This document shows, piece after piece, positions 23,325 through 33,941 of a DNA stretch of 64,000 nucleotides. Made by a program: the position numbers and the translations under genes. Source of the stretch: Locusta migratoria (taxonomy: Eukaryota > Arthropoda > Insecta > Orthoptera > Acrididae); NCBI GenBank assembly GCA_026315105.1, contig CM048744.1:654475676-654539675 (forward strand), written 5' to 3'. How positions within the stretch are numbered: position 1 is the stretch's first letter; every line of letters begins with the position of its first letter. The notes below the pieces were generated by a model. That model saw nothing but the letters and a program-made list of their open reading frames with translations, searched no databases and was not told the origin of the DNA.

Positions 23325-25605
23325 CTACCCGGACACTGTCGGCAGCGTAATCGTCAATGGGTCCCACACCGCCATCTGCGTGTTGTGGTCCATCGCCGCC
23401 ATCTCCGTGTTGTCGAGCTGCGTCCCGTGGTTCTCACTGGCCGCACCCGCCATCGCGCTCCGCTGCTGGTTGCGTCCCCACGCTGCGAGGATCGTCCAAT
23501 CTGCTGCCTGCGATGGCCGCCACCTCGCCCGCTGCCGCCGCCAGCTGCTCCGCCGCGATGCGTGGCCCCGCCCCTCTGCGCGCGCTGTTCCACTCCGCCA
23601 TGCTTCCCATGCTTGGTGGCAGAGTCCCACTGCACGTGCAACTCGGCCCTGCGCTGAGTGGGCTGGCTGGCTGGCTGGCTCCGAGTCCGCCGGCAGCATG
23701 GCGGCCGTACTTGCCAACAGCATGGCCGCCGCGCCTGACGACAACATGGCGGCCGCATCGTCGTCCATTACGGGCATGTCGCAGCCGCGTACCTCCACCT
23801 GTAATTCCTCCAGAGCATTACTCCAGCGCCAGGAAATGCCACGCGGCGCTAGGTGCCTTGTGGCATTCCTGACGCTTGTCCACAGCAACTGAATGTCGCC
23901 GCCGTCTCTCCAGAAGTCGCCTTCGACGCTGCCACTCAAGTAGCTTGCCAAGTCGTTGCGACTTGGCTCCCTACCTAAGCGGCGTCGTGCGGCCATGGTA
24001 AGTGTCGCCCAGGCTATCTCCCTGACAGCGGCATCACTGTAGTGCAGCATTCTGAAGCCATGGACAATGGTGGCGATGTCCGTACCGTCTGTCAACGGTG
24101 TCAGGCCGCAGCCTCCCTCACCTAGCAGCAAATAGAGGAGTTCTGTAGACGCGCGCTTCGGGAGGTACAGCCACGACTTGACGGCCATTTTTACGGCAAT
24201 GTCGAAGTCCGATAGGGGCTGTTTGCGTACTGCTCTCCCCCGCAGGATGAGGTCCAGTCTGGGGAGGAGGAAAACATGCACGGCGTCGATTTTCTGCCAT
24301 GGGGCGAGCAGGGAGTCGTCTATGGACTTTAGATCGCGCCGCATCGCCGCGATCGCTTCAGTCGGAGTCTGTGGCACTCTGAAGCCGGTGGGGACGCCAA
24401 GGTGTAAGTAGGCGTCTCCCACACCGAGTATGGCGGGCTGTCCACCCTGTAGAGTGAACTGTGTCACCAAAGTGCGCCGACGTTTGACATGAAGCGTCAT
24501 GCACTTTGCAGGTTTGAACATAAGTCCCGCCTATGTTGCCTCATCACCCATGGCCAAATGGAGCTCGTTCATCGATCTATCTTTCACGAGCAGTACTATA
24601 TCGTCAGCATACGCGAGTGCCGAAACACACTGGCCACAAAGCGGAATTCCACACTATTTTTTCCATGTGGTTGCCGATTTAAGTACCAGCTTGAGTGCAA
24701 GATTGAAGATGATAGGTGACAGTGGGCAGCCCTGTTTTACATCCGCCTCTATGTGAATTTCCTCTGTAAATCCATCTGATGTTCGGACCTGGGTGGAACA
24801 AATGTCTGCAATCAGACAATGCTATTGCTCTGTCAGTCCCATCTTGCCCAACACTCCAAGGAGGTCTGCACGAGGCACTGAACCAAAGGCGTTAGCTAGG
24901 TCTAGGCAGGCAAGGCATGCCTCACTACCCTTACGCCTTGCATTGTAGATTGCTGTGTGCACAATGAAGTTGTGCTGCAAGCAGCCTTTAAAGGTGCGGA
25001 AACCCCTATGTTTTGGCGAGAGCAAGCTCAATCACTCAGCCCAGAGAGTTGTGTGATCTGCAACCAATGCAGCCAAGAGCTTAGAGATAGCGCTCAATGC
25101 CAGTGGCTGCTAGTTTGTCACTTCCGAGATATCCCCTTTTTTGTGAAAGAGGATGGTGGTAGATGATTTCCACTGCGCTGGCTTGTTTCCCTCTTTCCAG
25201 CAGCGCTAGAAACACTGTTGGTATGTGACAACCAGGATCCTCGAGCCACAGGAGTAGGTGATGCTGTCCACCCCAGGAGCGGTATTGCTCGCCTTTTGCA
25301 GCCTCTGCTGCACCTAGATGCGGGTGAATGGTTGCAACACTTCCTCACTAAGTTCTGGAGGTGTCGAGGTGGCGTAGTCGGGACTGCAGCTGGTGCATCT
25401 GTAAAAGAAAAATTCATTTTAGTGTATATCATTTTACAATGCTCTGCGAGCACACTGCCATCGATCTGGCAGTAGGGGGACGCACCCCCCAGCACACGCT
25501 GCATTGCCTTGTGCCGATTTTCGCAAAACAGTCTCTGTATTTCATTAGAAGTTAATCCGTTTGCCTCAGTTTTTCACTTAGCTGAAAGGGTTTCAATATT
25601 GCGGT
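23325..25605 (-). pseudogene. Reverse transcriptase region of the U2-linked element
   Basis: The RT is split over several frames. In order on the minus strand: a fingers segment with NEIQRLFCENRHKAMQRVLGG-like residues (about 25500-25570), then NTAPGVDSITY and a KKGD segment. Next come a palm motif LDLANAFGSVPRADLLG (about 24860-24910), a QGCPLSPIIFNLAL motif (about 24700-24745) and the active-site motif AYADDIVLL (about 24595-24620). An open stretch of 398 codons (23325-24521) follows, with the LAPWQKIDAVHVFLLPRL thumb signature typical of R2/NeSL-like RTs. Both catalytic aspartate motifs survive. The linker contains an Ala/Met repeat (AAAML) from a GCC-ATG-rich stretch near 23690-23760. Stops and frameshifts (for example near 24640 and 25230) rule out a functional protein. 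Confidence 0.8.
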
Positions 25606-26383
25606 TCTGAATTATTTACATTAACAATAGAACAAGATACTAATAAGCATTCAAAATTATATTATTTATTGCTTCATTGTACTACTGATTATTAGTAAAT
25701 AACATGTGGTTATCCTCTAGTCCTCAGGCCAAGATTATTTCGCAAAAGGTAAATGAACATGTTATAACTCATAATTCATCTCTGGTCATTGACAAACAAT
25801 ATTAAAAAATTGAAAATAAAACAATTATCTCTGCTTGAATAGATGAACAGGAAGTTTAAATATATTTTAACACAGCACTTCCAAAGTGCAGGTGCATTAA
25901 CCTCAGTACATGCAGCGACTGAAGTATTTCAACCTGACAACTTTTTCAGTTTGATTTATCAGAATACGTTTAGGAGCCACATACCCAGCAATAATATAAT
26001 ACTGTTTTAAAATTTTAAAGGCGGACAGTTTGGTGTTTTTTTTTTCAGTTATATTCAAAATATTCGTATAGTTCAACAGTTACTTTAGCAGGATGGAATA
26101 AATCATTCAAAAGTTGAAGTAATATGTTAGCATCACGGGGGGACCTGTACTTTTCAATGTTGTCTACGACCAAAGTACTAATATTTTACAATGGCAATGA
26201 CACTTCACTTTTTAATGATTCGCTAAATCCCTCAATCTTACCGACTACTTCACCAACATGACCAAAAGCAATTGCATTAATTCTATCCTTCAGTTCCTGT
26301 TATTTTTGGAACCAGCACATGCGAATACAGTTTATTAGACCCTTCTAATTCCAAAACAACATCCAGAAAATAAACTTACAATT
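25606..26383. other. AT-rich stretch, no gene recognised
   Basis: No long open frame. On the minus strand parts of 25900-26380 read as a degraded continuation of the hAT-like remnant described next, with frequent stops. No U2 5' fragment is seen here, although one would be expected if the retroelement were full-length in a simple insertion. Confidence 0.4.
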
Positions 26384-26800
26384 TTAGAAAACTAATGCTG
26401 CTCCTAATTTTACCACATTGCCAAATCTATCATCTTCCAACCAGCTTACAACGAGAAGAGATTTTACTGACAGTTGTTTAAAAGAAGGAGTGGAGGATAT
26501 GTAAATCTGAGTGAATGTAACAGACAGCGTTAAACCAACTTCCCAATTACTCAACTCTGATTTGGGATACAATGATATTGACATCTTAGGAAATTTCTAT
26601 CAAAGTATGAACAGAACAAGTGTGATCTGTAACTGACATATGAAAGCAGCTCTTTGTTATTGACAAAATAGCCTTAATCTCTTTCAAATTCTTCCACCAG
26701 ACATCATTGAACAAGCTGAATTTATGAACCCAGCACCTGATTTGAATTACATGGCCTCCCATAATTCGCTTCAGTAGTTCACATTTTAACATAAGGGGCA
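26384..26800 (-). pseudogene. Possible hAT-type transposase remnant
   Basis: Two adjoining minus-strand open stretches (26586-26792, then 26384-26584) read through with one stop. A segment HVIQIRCWVHKF followed by ...LKEIKAILSITKSCF resembles the 'CxxHxxNL ... FI..IK' block before the C-terminal dimerisation region in CGGBP1-like hAT transposases. The resemblance is from memory and short. No DDE motif is visible. It could be unrelated AT-rich sequence. Confidence 0.33.
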
Positions 26801-27265
26801 GAATAAGTCATTAGATACTGGTCCTAGGCAATTTTATAAAGGGAAAAGGCATACGGCAATCTAAGACTTATTATGCAGTTGCATAGACCGATTACATAAA
26901 TATCTACATTATAATATACCACAGGATTTGTTTTGTGAGCAAATTATGTCTTGACACCTTTCGTTTTTTTTTGTTTTTTTTTTTTGTTTTTTTGTTTTTA
27001 CTGAAGTGAGTTCTATTGTTGGCTGCCATTTCACTGTTGGAGTGCTTAACTTGTGTTCTAAGTGTTTTTATTTTTATTTTTATTTTTAAACAATGCTTTA
27101 ATAAAAGCATCTTTTTTTCTCTCATTCAATGATAGCATTACAGCATTTACACATCAAAATATTGTTTTAGGGAACATATGGACCATCACTTGCAAACTAT
27201 TTAGTTCTGCTGCAGTCTATAACACTTGTCAGTAGCGCAGATGTCATCTGACTGGTCAGTATGTG
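26801..27265. other. T/A-rich low-complexity stretch
   Basis: Runs of T and TTTTTATTTTTA near 26965-27000 and 27064-27090; no gene recognised. The plus strand near 27200-27265 may already belong to the LINE that follows. Confidence 0.5.
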
Positions 27266-27269
27266 TTTC

Positions 27270-28650
27270 ATCTCACTCGGGACACTGAAATACATCAATC
27301 TATTGTACAGTCTGCTGTGCAGCCAGTAAATATGGAAGAAGGTAGAACAGCAGGTTGCTGCTAAGGAGCTTGGTAAGGTGCAGAGATTAGCCTGCTTAGC
27401 CATAACAGGCGGAATTAGCAGCACACCAACTGCTGGGATGGAAACCATGCTGGATATGCCCCCATTACACCTTTGGGTCAAGATGGAGGCAGCAGCTGGT
27501 GCATACAGACTCAAAACTGGCAACAACTGGAACTCTTTGGGATATCCAGAATCACACACTAAAATAGTGAGTGAGGTAAATATAGGAAAGGTTGGGGAAA
27601 TGCCAGCCCACTATATTATAACCCCATACTGTTTCAACAAGCCTTTCAATATAACAATTGGAAGTAGGGAGCAGTGGGAGAAAACAGTTCGACACTGTAC
27701 GGGGGATATTGTCTGGTTCACTGATGGGTAAAATCAGACCAAGGCGTTGGGGCCAGGGTATACGGGATGCAGCCAAGACAGGAGGGCGTCATCTCTCTAG
27801 GAAAACTGACCTCAGTATTCCAGGCCGAAATCACTGTCATCAGGGCGTGTGGGGAGGAGAATTTGCGTAGGTTCTACAAAGATCGTAGCATCTATCTATT
27901 CAGACAGCCAGGCAGCCCTGAGATCACTGGCAGCTCCTGCAACAAGGTCTAAAATTGTTGCAGAATGTCTCAGGGTTCTGGTGGAGCTAGGGGAAAGCAA
28001 TAGAGTAAACGTATTGTGGGTCCCTGGCCACTCGGGGATCAGTGGCAACGAACATGCCGACAGATTAGCCAGGATGGGGGCAGAGACTCCATTTATTGGA
28101 CTGGAACCTGTCCTGACAATCACCAAGGCAATGATCAAATTGGAGCTACGTAACTGTCTCAGAGGACAGCACGTAGAATATTGGACCCAAGTCAATCAAC
28201 AAAAACATGGCAAGGTAATCATGCAAATGCCATGTTTTAAAAGAAGCTCTGCAATCCTGGGTCTGCACAGGAGAGAGATTAGACTCATGGTTGGATTGCT
28301 GACAGGCCATGGGAATTTCAAAAAACACCTACGTACAATGGGAATAATAGAAGAGGACCCTAAATGTAGGATCTGTGATGACAGTGATGAAACTGCATCA
28401 CATCTAATCTTCGAATGCATTGCATTGGAGAGTAAAAGGCACAGAATGTTTGGGACAACCAGACCCGAAGAAATTGTGTCTAATAAAGAACTGGTAAGGG
28501 GACTCTTTGCACTGTTCAAGGGCATTGGTTGGCTTTACTAGATATACAGGGAGCAATACCGCACAATAAACTTGGTTTCGGTGCGGGCAGTGGCGGGTTG
28601 GATCAAGACTGTTTTGGCTTCCCTGAAAAAATCAAATCAAATATCATTAT
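27270..28650 (+). mobile_element. LINE 3' end with RT C-terminus and RNase H
   Basis: 5'-truncated copy. The RT C-terminus (KVQRLACLAITGGISSTPTA, from about 27310) is followed by a region with the RNase H start TDG (27720), then a frame change, then an open frame 27849-28541. That frame has DSQAALRSLAAP and VPGHSGISGNEHADRLA, the later acidic/His residues of RNase H. A C-terminal CRICDD...H...C motif follows. It ends in a short AATCAA-type tail (28625-28645) rather than poly-A. The layout (RT, RNase H, C-terminal C-x2-C...H...C) fits I/R1-group LINEs. A second copy of the same family sits at 52523-53238. Frameshifts near 27720-27850 disable it. Confidence 0.82.
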
Positions 28651-29740
28651 ACCTGTCATCATATAAGAAGGCGCTTCTGCACACTGAGGTGGAGCGTTAG
28701 GGGAAGTGCGGAGGGGAGGAGCTACGGCTGAGCGCCAACAGTTGTGCCTGTGAGAGAAGCAGTGGGTAACACTCATCCAGCGATGTGCTTACAGAATGAA
28801 ATTTATAGGTTATTGCGGTAATGGAGGGGGGGATGCACAAAAAGGCAGGAAACTGTCACCTTCCTGATGCCGACTATAGTTATTTCTTTAAATCATAACA
28901 CTATTGCATGAGGAGACAGGATGTGCTAGGATTCCCAGTCGCACTGAGAACATACTGCGCAAGTCATTTAGCCCGAATCCTTGAGTCAAATTCGGCAAGC
29001 ACTCATGTCTCAAACACAATTTGCAGAATATTAAAATTAACATTTATTTTGTGTCCTATTAATTCTTTTGTCATACATACAAGACAAATCCCAAGCTTAT
29101 TCTTTTATACGAATTTTGTTGTAATTTCCTGTTTATCATGAAATAAACAAATATCATTTGGAACTGAACTTTTCTACCACTTTAAGTAGAAAAATGAAGA
29201 TATCACAAAATCGATTTGAAATATTTTTTATGACTTTATTGCCAATGTGGAAAAAATCATGCTTCTAAGAATAAGGCATGAGCTAGTCACTGCACATATT
29301 AAAAACCCTCAAGTCAGTAGCAGAATAGACTATGCAAAAATGGGAAAAGGTTAAAAACGCTGGAGTGGCGAGAACCTAAGAGCTCAACTGAGGTACATGT
29401 CACTAAATGGAATTATAAATAACCCCTGCACAGATAGAACATTAAACACAATGGTCACCAAGAATTACAGGGAGTGGAGCAGGTATGTTTGTCACTAGCG
29501 GGCAAAAACGAGACAGTGTAACAGGTTGTTTACTACTGTCAAAGAGACCCCTACAGTAATGCATTGGCAGGTTCTCTTTAAGGCGACATTTTTCTCACAA
29601 TTGCCAATATGTAGTCAACGGAAAACAACATAGACACTATGAGAGGCCCTAGTCAGCACTTCCATTTGATCATATAGAGCTTAACCAGAGTGTGGTTGTT
29701 TGGCACCTTTCAGTCACTCCATTCTGAACACCAAACCCCC
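28651..29740. other. No gene recognised
   Basis: A GC-richer patch (28675-28790) and an AT-rich remainder. A plus-strand frame of 77 codons at 28908 has no recognisable motif. Confidence 0.5.
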
Positions 29741-30480
29741 AAGGACCTTAAAGTCCAATGCTAATTGGATGTGCCTTTCTGGGAGACCAATTCCACGGAC
29801 TATGTTGTGGTGGCCTACTTGGGCAGCGACACATTCATTCCCCACAATGCCAATGTGAGCCAACCCCCAAACAAAGACAACTGAACTGCCATATTTGCAA
29901 AGGGCAGAGAGTCATGAAAAGACCAGATCAAAGAATGGCAAAGGAAACACTGACTGGCTTACAAGCCACCAAGGAAGTCACAACAAAAAACAAGGCTTCC
30001 CACAGCACGATCAGATATGTTCAAGGACTCAAAAGGTAGCAGCCATCTGTGGTAGAAACACTACTCCCCCAATGCAAGGAGCACTGTCCGATGTGGTCAC
30101 CACACTTATAAGCATACCCAACATAAGCATCTCCCTGGGAACGTACTGTATACACAATTTCTGCCATGTGGAACAACTTGAGAAGTGCCAAGAACTGATG
30201 ACAGATTTGTAAATCTAAGGTTTTTGAGTCATGGGACTAATCCATACAAAACTGCTGGTGGGGAATGGATGAAAGAGGCGTATCAGTGGGGTAGTGGACA
30301 GTGGTAGAGACGAGAGGGGACTGTAACAACTAAAGAAGTGAACGAACCCTGATTGATCAGAAAACCTGACCACGGTGGCCATGGAGAGATGGCAACTGCA
30401 GCAGCTGGGAAAAGAAGCCTGCAATTCAAGGTGTGATTGGATTAAGGCCTCATAGAGCTGCAGGAGAGCTGAACACATGG
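29741..30480. repeat. Repeat shared with 53560-54280 (same orientation)
   Basis: Order and wording agree with 53560-54280: 'CCAA...AAGGnCCTT', 'GGTnGTGACCTACTTGG', 'CAAGCCACnnAGGnAGTCA', 'GGAACAACTTGAGAAGTGCC', then a GGGA/GAGG-rich block and 'CCTGACCnnGGCCAT'. Both are heavily diverged and noncoding as they stand. The other copy lies at the 3' side of an old I-type LINE, so this is probably a detached 3' piece of that family. Confidence 0.6.
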
Positions 30481-30879
30481 CTACACAAAACTTTTGGTTG
30501 AGGTAGCTGAAGATATCTAAATATCACCAGTATATTTTTTTTTAGCTGGCAAATGTATGGCACCAAAGTGAGGCAGTCATTGAAGACTGTGGGTCAAGGT
30601 GAACCACCTGAAGGTGACAGAAGTGCATGAAGTGTGTTTTAGATGTAGGGAATACAAAACTATGGACAAAAACCTAACACTGCACTTTTCGGATGTCATC
30701 CTGCAGTCACCATTCAGGAACACTGATGCTAGTGGAACCAAAATAAATCCAGAAATTATTTGCAAAAAAGGATGAAGAGAGTGATGACCCCACTGCTACA
30801 GCAAGACCGCTAATCACAACTAAAATGAGGAACGTACGGACGGGGCCCCAAAATATGAGCTGAGAGGTACCAACCCTAA

Positions 30880-31377
30880 CCCAAAAGTGATAATAGTGTG
30901 AGATGCCAATCTTATGCAAACATCATAAAAACACTTATGCATATATTTGCACTCGAGAATGGAAATTAATTCCCTAATATCGTCTTGTGAAACATAAAAA
31001 AAATACAAAAAGAATGGAACTTTTGGAGTTTCACCATGTAAATAATTAATGCCGGTAAAACACAGTAATTTTGAAGATGTGTTACATAGCCCAGCAGTGG
31101 CATCCTCTATTATAATGAATTAAATTACGTCAAAAATTTCTACTTCCCATAAAGTTACCTGTTCTGTCTGGCACTTAAAATAGTAAAAATCTGGATAACC
31201 TTTATTATATAATAACTTTCTGGTGAGTATTTAGATGCCTATTATGTACATGTATCACAAACTAAGAAAAAGGAAGGCTGATCCAGAAAGCGTATTTTAC
31301 CATTTAAAACATTATTTCTTGCATTTTACACCATTTCACTGAAGTCCTTTTAACAGTGTAAAAACAAGGTTCTACTG
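30880..31377 (-). mobile_element. Truncated pogo/Tigger-like TIR element
   Basis: The right end, read on the minus strand, starts CAGTAGAACCTTGTTTTTAC at 31377 and is flanked by TA. The following ~480 bp match the first half of the element at 45572-46572 (shared GGGACTTCAGTGAAATGGTG-type start, ATAGGCATCTAAATA, GCCAG...ACTTTATGGGAAGTAGAAATTTTTGA, GGCATCTC..ACTATTA). Homology fades below about 30880, so the second TIR is missing or unrecognised. Confidence 0.7.
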
Positions 31378-31659
31378 TATTCTAATGACTTCCAGTTAAT
31401 GTGAATTTTGAGATGTCTTCTGAATGTCACTGATATCTGGTGTAAAATTGGTTACACTTAAATACAAGAGGCTAGCTGTTTGTCTGCAAGCATAGATCCG
31501 TATTTACTTTTAATAAAATTCATATTTGAAAATGATTCTTACATTTAAGTATTTAAGGCAGCAAGCCATAAACAGAATTTTTAACTTTTTTAATTGAGAT
31601 ATTATTTCGGCAATATATTGCTACCACTGAATTTAAAATTTAACTCATTAAGTTTTTAT

Positions 31660-33140
31660 GTTAAGTCAAAATCAAAATGCATGAGCCAGAGAGGATCTTC
31701 AATATCTGCTAACAGGCTATTCTATTTCCTACAGGAACAGTTTGATAGCTGGTAAAACCTTGTGGAAACTAAATACTTTTCCTTACTGTAGATCTCCATA
31801 TTGCAGTTCAGCCAAATCTTCAGGATGTCTTTGAAGAGGATGAGACCTAATCTTGTTGACTATCTTGACAACAGTTTTCATTGTTCCATTCAAAAACAAG
31901 TACTTCCCATGCAGAGACTGCTGGTGTAAAATTAAAAACTGTGGAACACTTGTATCTCTTTGGCACGGAACAATAATACCATTTTTACAGCCTACTAAAG
32001 CTGGGGCTTCATCTGTGGTAATGCTTACAAGCTTTTGGATAGGTATTTTCTCTGACAAGATTAGTTGTTTCACAGCAAAAAATAAAGCTCTTACATAGTC
32101 TTACAAAGAAATTACTTGAAAAGAACTACTTCCTTGACAGTAGTGTTTTAGGATAGGACAGTATGTTAAGGGCGCACAACAGCAAGGTGTTTAGCGCCCT
32201 GACAAAAAAAATTAGACAACAGTACATAAATAACAGCAGGCAATAGAAGAATGTAGGTTTTGGCAACAACACGACACACATTGCAGATCAGTGATGTAAG
32301 GTGGCAGACTGAAGTATACGACCTTAGTAGTCCTTAAAAGAAAATGTCTGAGTATAGAGGTATGCTGATCGCCGATGTTAAAGTCATCAGCGAGCCCTCC
32401 TGTAATGCACTAGAACCTCCAGCCTAAGATCTTAGGCCAGAGTCAAGGACATTCACAAAATTGTAAAATGTTCATCACTCACCTCGTTGTCAGCTAAAAC
32501 AATGGGTAAGGTACAACCAAGCTTAGCCGCTGCCCTCTTAGCACGATATAAAATACACTCAATTAAAATGTGGGATATAGTTATTTGCATGCCACAAGCA
32601 TCACAAATCGGTGGATCCTCTCGACGGAATAAAAAGCTGTGGGTCAAAGGGCTGTGCCCAATGCGGAGATGCGTCGGTGTCACTTCAAAACACCTGAATG
32701 GCTGCCGGGAGGTCCGCCACGGTCGGACAGTTGGCTTAACCAACCACCCGTCACTGCCAGCCACGTCTCCTCCCACAACTGAAGGGACCTCTGGCGCACC
32801 ACAGAGTAGATGTCCCGCAAGGGAATGGCACACACTGTGACATTCGGTTCACTGCAGGCCGCCTTCGTAGCCACATAAGCTGCTTCGTTTCCCTGAATCA
32901 CAACATGCGCAGGCACCCAAAAGTACTGTTTTAAAAAACATCCTTACAAAAACTGGCAATCAAGCAGTATCTGTTGCGTCAATGGATTTGTCTAACTGCA
33001 TTGAAAAATAACACTCGTCCAAATCTCTCTTCAATTGAGACAAAAGATCACGAGACTTTTTCTGATCATCTTGTCACCATCCTAGACGAAAGTTGGTGCA
33101 ACTTTATGGCAGCAACTTTCACACTTATTCTTTAAATTAT
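31660..33140 (-). pseudogene. hAT-type (ZBED5/GTF2IRD2-like) transposase remnant, interrupted
   Basis: On the minus strand a first part (33140-32935) reads like LKRDLDECYFSMQLDKSIDA, the 'FSLQLDESTD' block that carries the first acidic residue of these hAT transposases. A second part (about 32110-31660) reads IPIQKLVSITTDEAPALVG (the second acidic block 'SITTDGAPAM'), then KTVVKIVNKIRSHPLQ and a degraded RFYQLSN...LLADIEDPLW segment. The gap between them is an inserted LINE fragment (32160-32930). Stops in both parts make it a pseudogene. ZBED-type genes can be domesticated, but this copy shows no sign of that. Confidence 0.62.
32160..32930 (-). mobile_element. I-type LINE 3' fragment inserted in the hAT remnant
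   Basis: It begins inside RNase H (VPAHVVIQGNEAAY at about 32925-32885) and continues with a C-terminal segment LRIGHSPLTHSFLFRREDPP followed by C-x2-C...H...C (CDACGM...HILIEC). It ends with a GC-rich 3' UTR (TGTCAGGGCGCTAAACACC). One frame change separates RNase H from the C-terminus. The RNase H end point and C-terminal motif place it with the family of the large element at 47624-51838. Confidence 0.75.
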
Positions 33141-33150
33141 TTAACAGCTT

Positions 33151-33756
33151 CTAGTATTACTGGGAGAGATTTTATTGTTGTTTAATGTTCTTAGGGTGAA
33201 GGACCGTGAAATCAGTATTTTGTCACTAACCAGGATTATGATTGAGTCGTTGTCTTGTCTTCTTTCTTCCCTATATGAAGAAATGCCATAACAGGTCCCC
33301 AGCTAGTCTATACCCCAAGCATTTAGTTTTAGTCTTCCTTACCTAAATAAAACATGAGGCTTTCTTTTTCCAAAAATTGTTTCAGCATGAGAAAAAAAGA
33401 GAGACGGCTACTATTTAATTAATTGTTTTGAACTCTAGGTTTAATGTTTCATAAATATTTATTCTCTCTAGTAACTATACAGAGGCACTTCCACAGTTTT
33501 CACAGACGCTGATACAATATGAATGTCCGTCAATCATCTAGCACATTTTCAGATAATCACTCTTAAACAAATGACAAAGAACATATATCAACTTCAACAA
33601 GGAATAAATAAAGTCTCTGCTTAGTAGTCCAGGGAAACTTCAGCTCCCTACAGGAAGTGAAACTATATAATCTCTGACCGCTAATATTCCCCAAATAAAT
33701 ATATTTGACTTTCTTATGTCGGGTCATAGGTTTGCAGTGCAAATCGTTACACTACA
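33151..33756 (-). repeat. LTR A of a Ty3/gypsy-type element (3' LTR, reverse orientation)
   Basis: On the minus strand it starts TGTAGTG at 33756, directly after a purine-rich tract (CTAAGGGGAGGGG, 33760-33775) typical of the tract that precedes a 3' LTR. It aligns with LTR B (41626-42113) and LTR D (52043-53440), including 'GCACTGCAAACCTATGACC', 'GGAAGTGCCTCT', 'CTCATGCTGAAA' and 'CTCCCAGTAA'. The far end (TAATACTA) is a mutated form of CACTACA. Sequence beyond it is unrelated to that beyond the other LTRs, which confirms the boundary. Confidence 0.8.
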
Positions 33757-33941
33757 TACCCCTCCCCTTAGACATAAGATGGCAAATAACTACTTATATC
33801 TTTACTTAATATTCAGTATACATTATTAATGTCAGTATAAACACTTCTTGTTATTAACATTGGCGTTTAACATGGATTTCTTTGAGATATGTACTTTAAG
33901 TTGCATTTTTTCTTTTTACAATTTTATTTGATATGAGCAAT

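Larger units (their letters stand above)
21386..25605 (-). mobile_element. 5'-truncated non-LTR retrotransposon inside U2 (Utopia-like)
   Basis: Reading leftwards, the element has an RT fingers/palm region (from about 25605), a thumb and linker, a CCHC motif (about 23015-23065), a restriction-like endonuclease (about 22590-22905), and a ~1.1-kb 3' region. It then joins U2 nucleotide 39 at 21385/21386. Element and U2 share orientation, as expected when target-primed reverse transcription starts in the gene. RLE-bearing LINEs include CRE, R2, R4, NeSL, Hero and Utopia; of these, Utopia is known to insert in U2 genes. The N-terminal zinc-finger region of such proteins is absent, and no U2 5' fragment is found at the far end. 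The copy is therefore 5'-truncated or rearranged, and several frameshifts and stops make it dead. The left boundary is firm; the right one is approximate. Confidence 0.78.

Noticed and set aside
23140..23892. A 250-codon plus-strand open frame
   Set aside because: It is the opposite strand of the retroelement's GC-rich RT-to-endonuclease linker, and I recognise no domain in it.
21386..25605. Calling the U2-linked element R2
   Set aside because: R2 inserts in 28S rDNA. No rDNA is present here, and the junction is a U2 gene, so a U2-targeting RLE lineage fits better.
31660..33140. A domesticated ZBED-type host gene
   Set aside because: The frame is broken by stops and interrupted by a LINE fragment; nothing suggests purifying selection.
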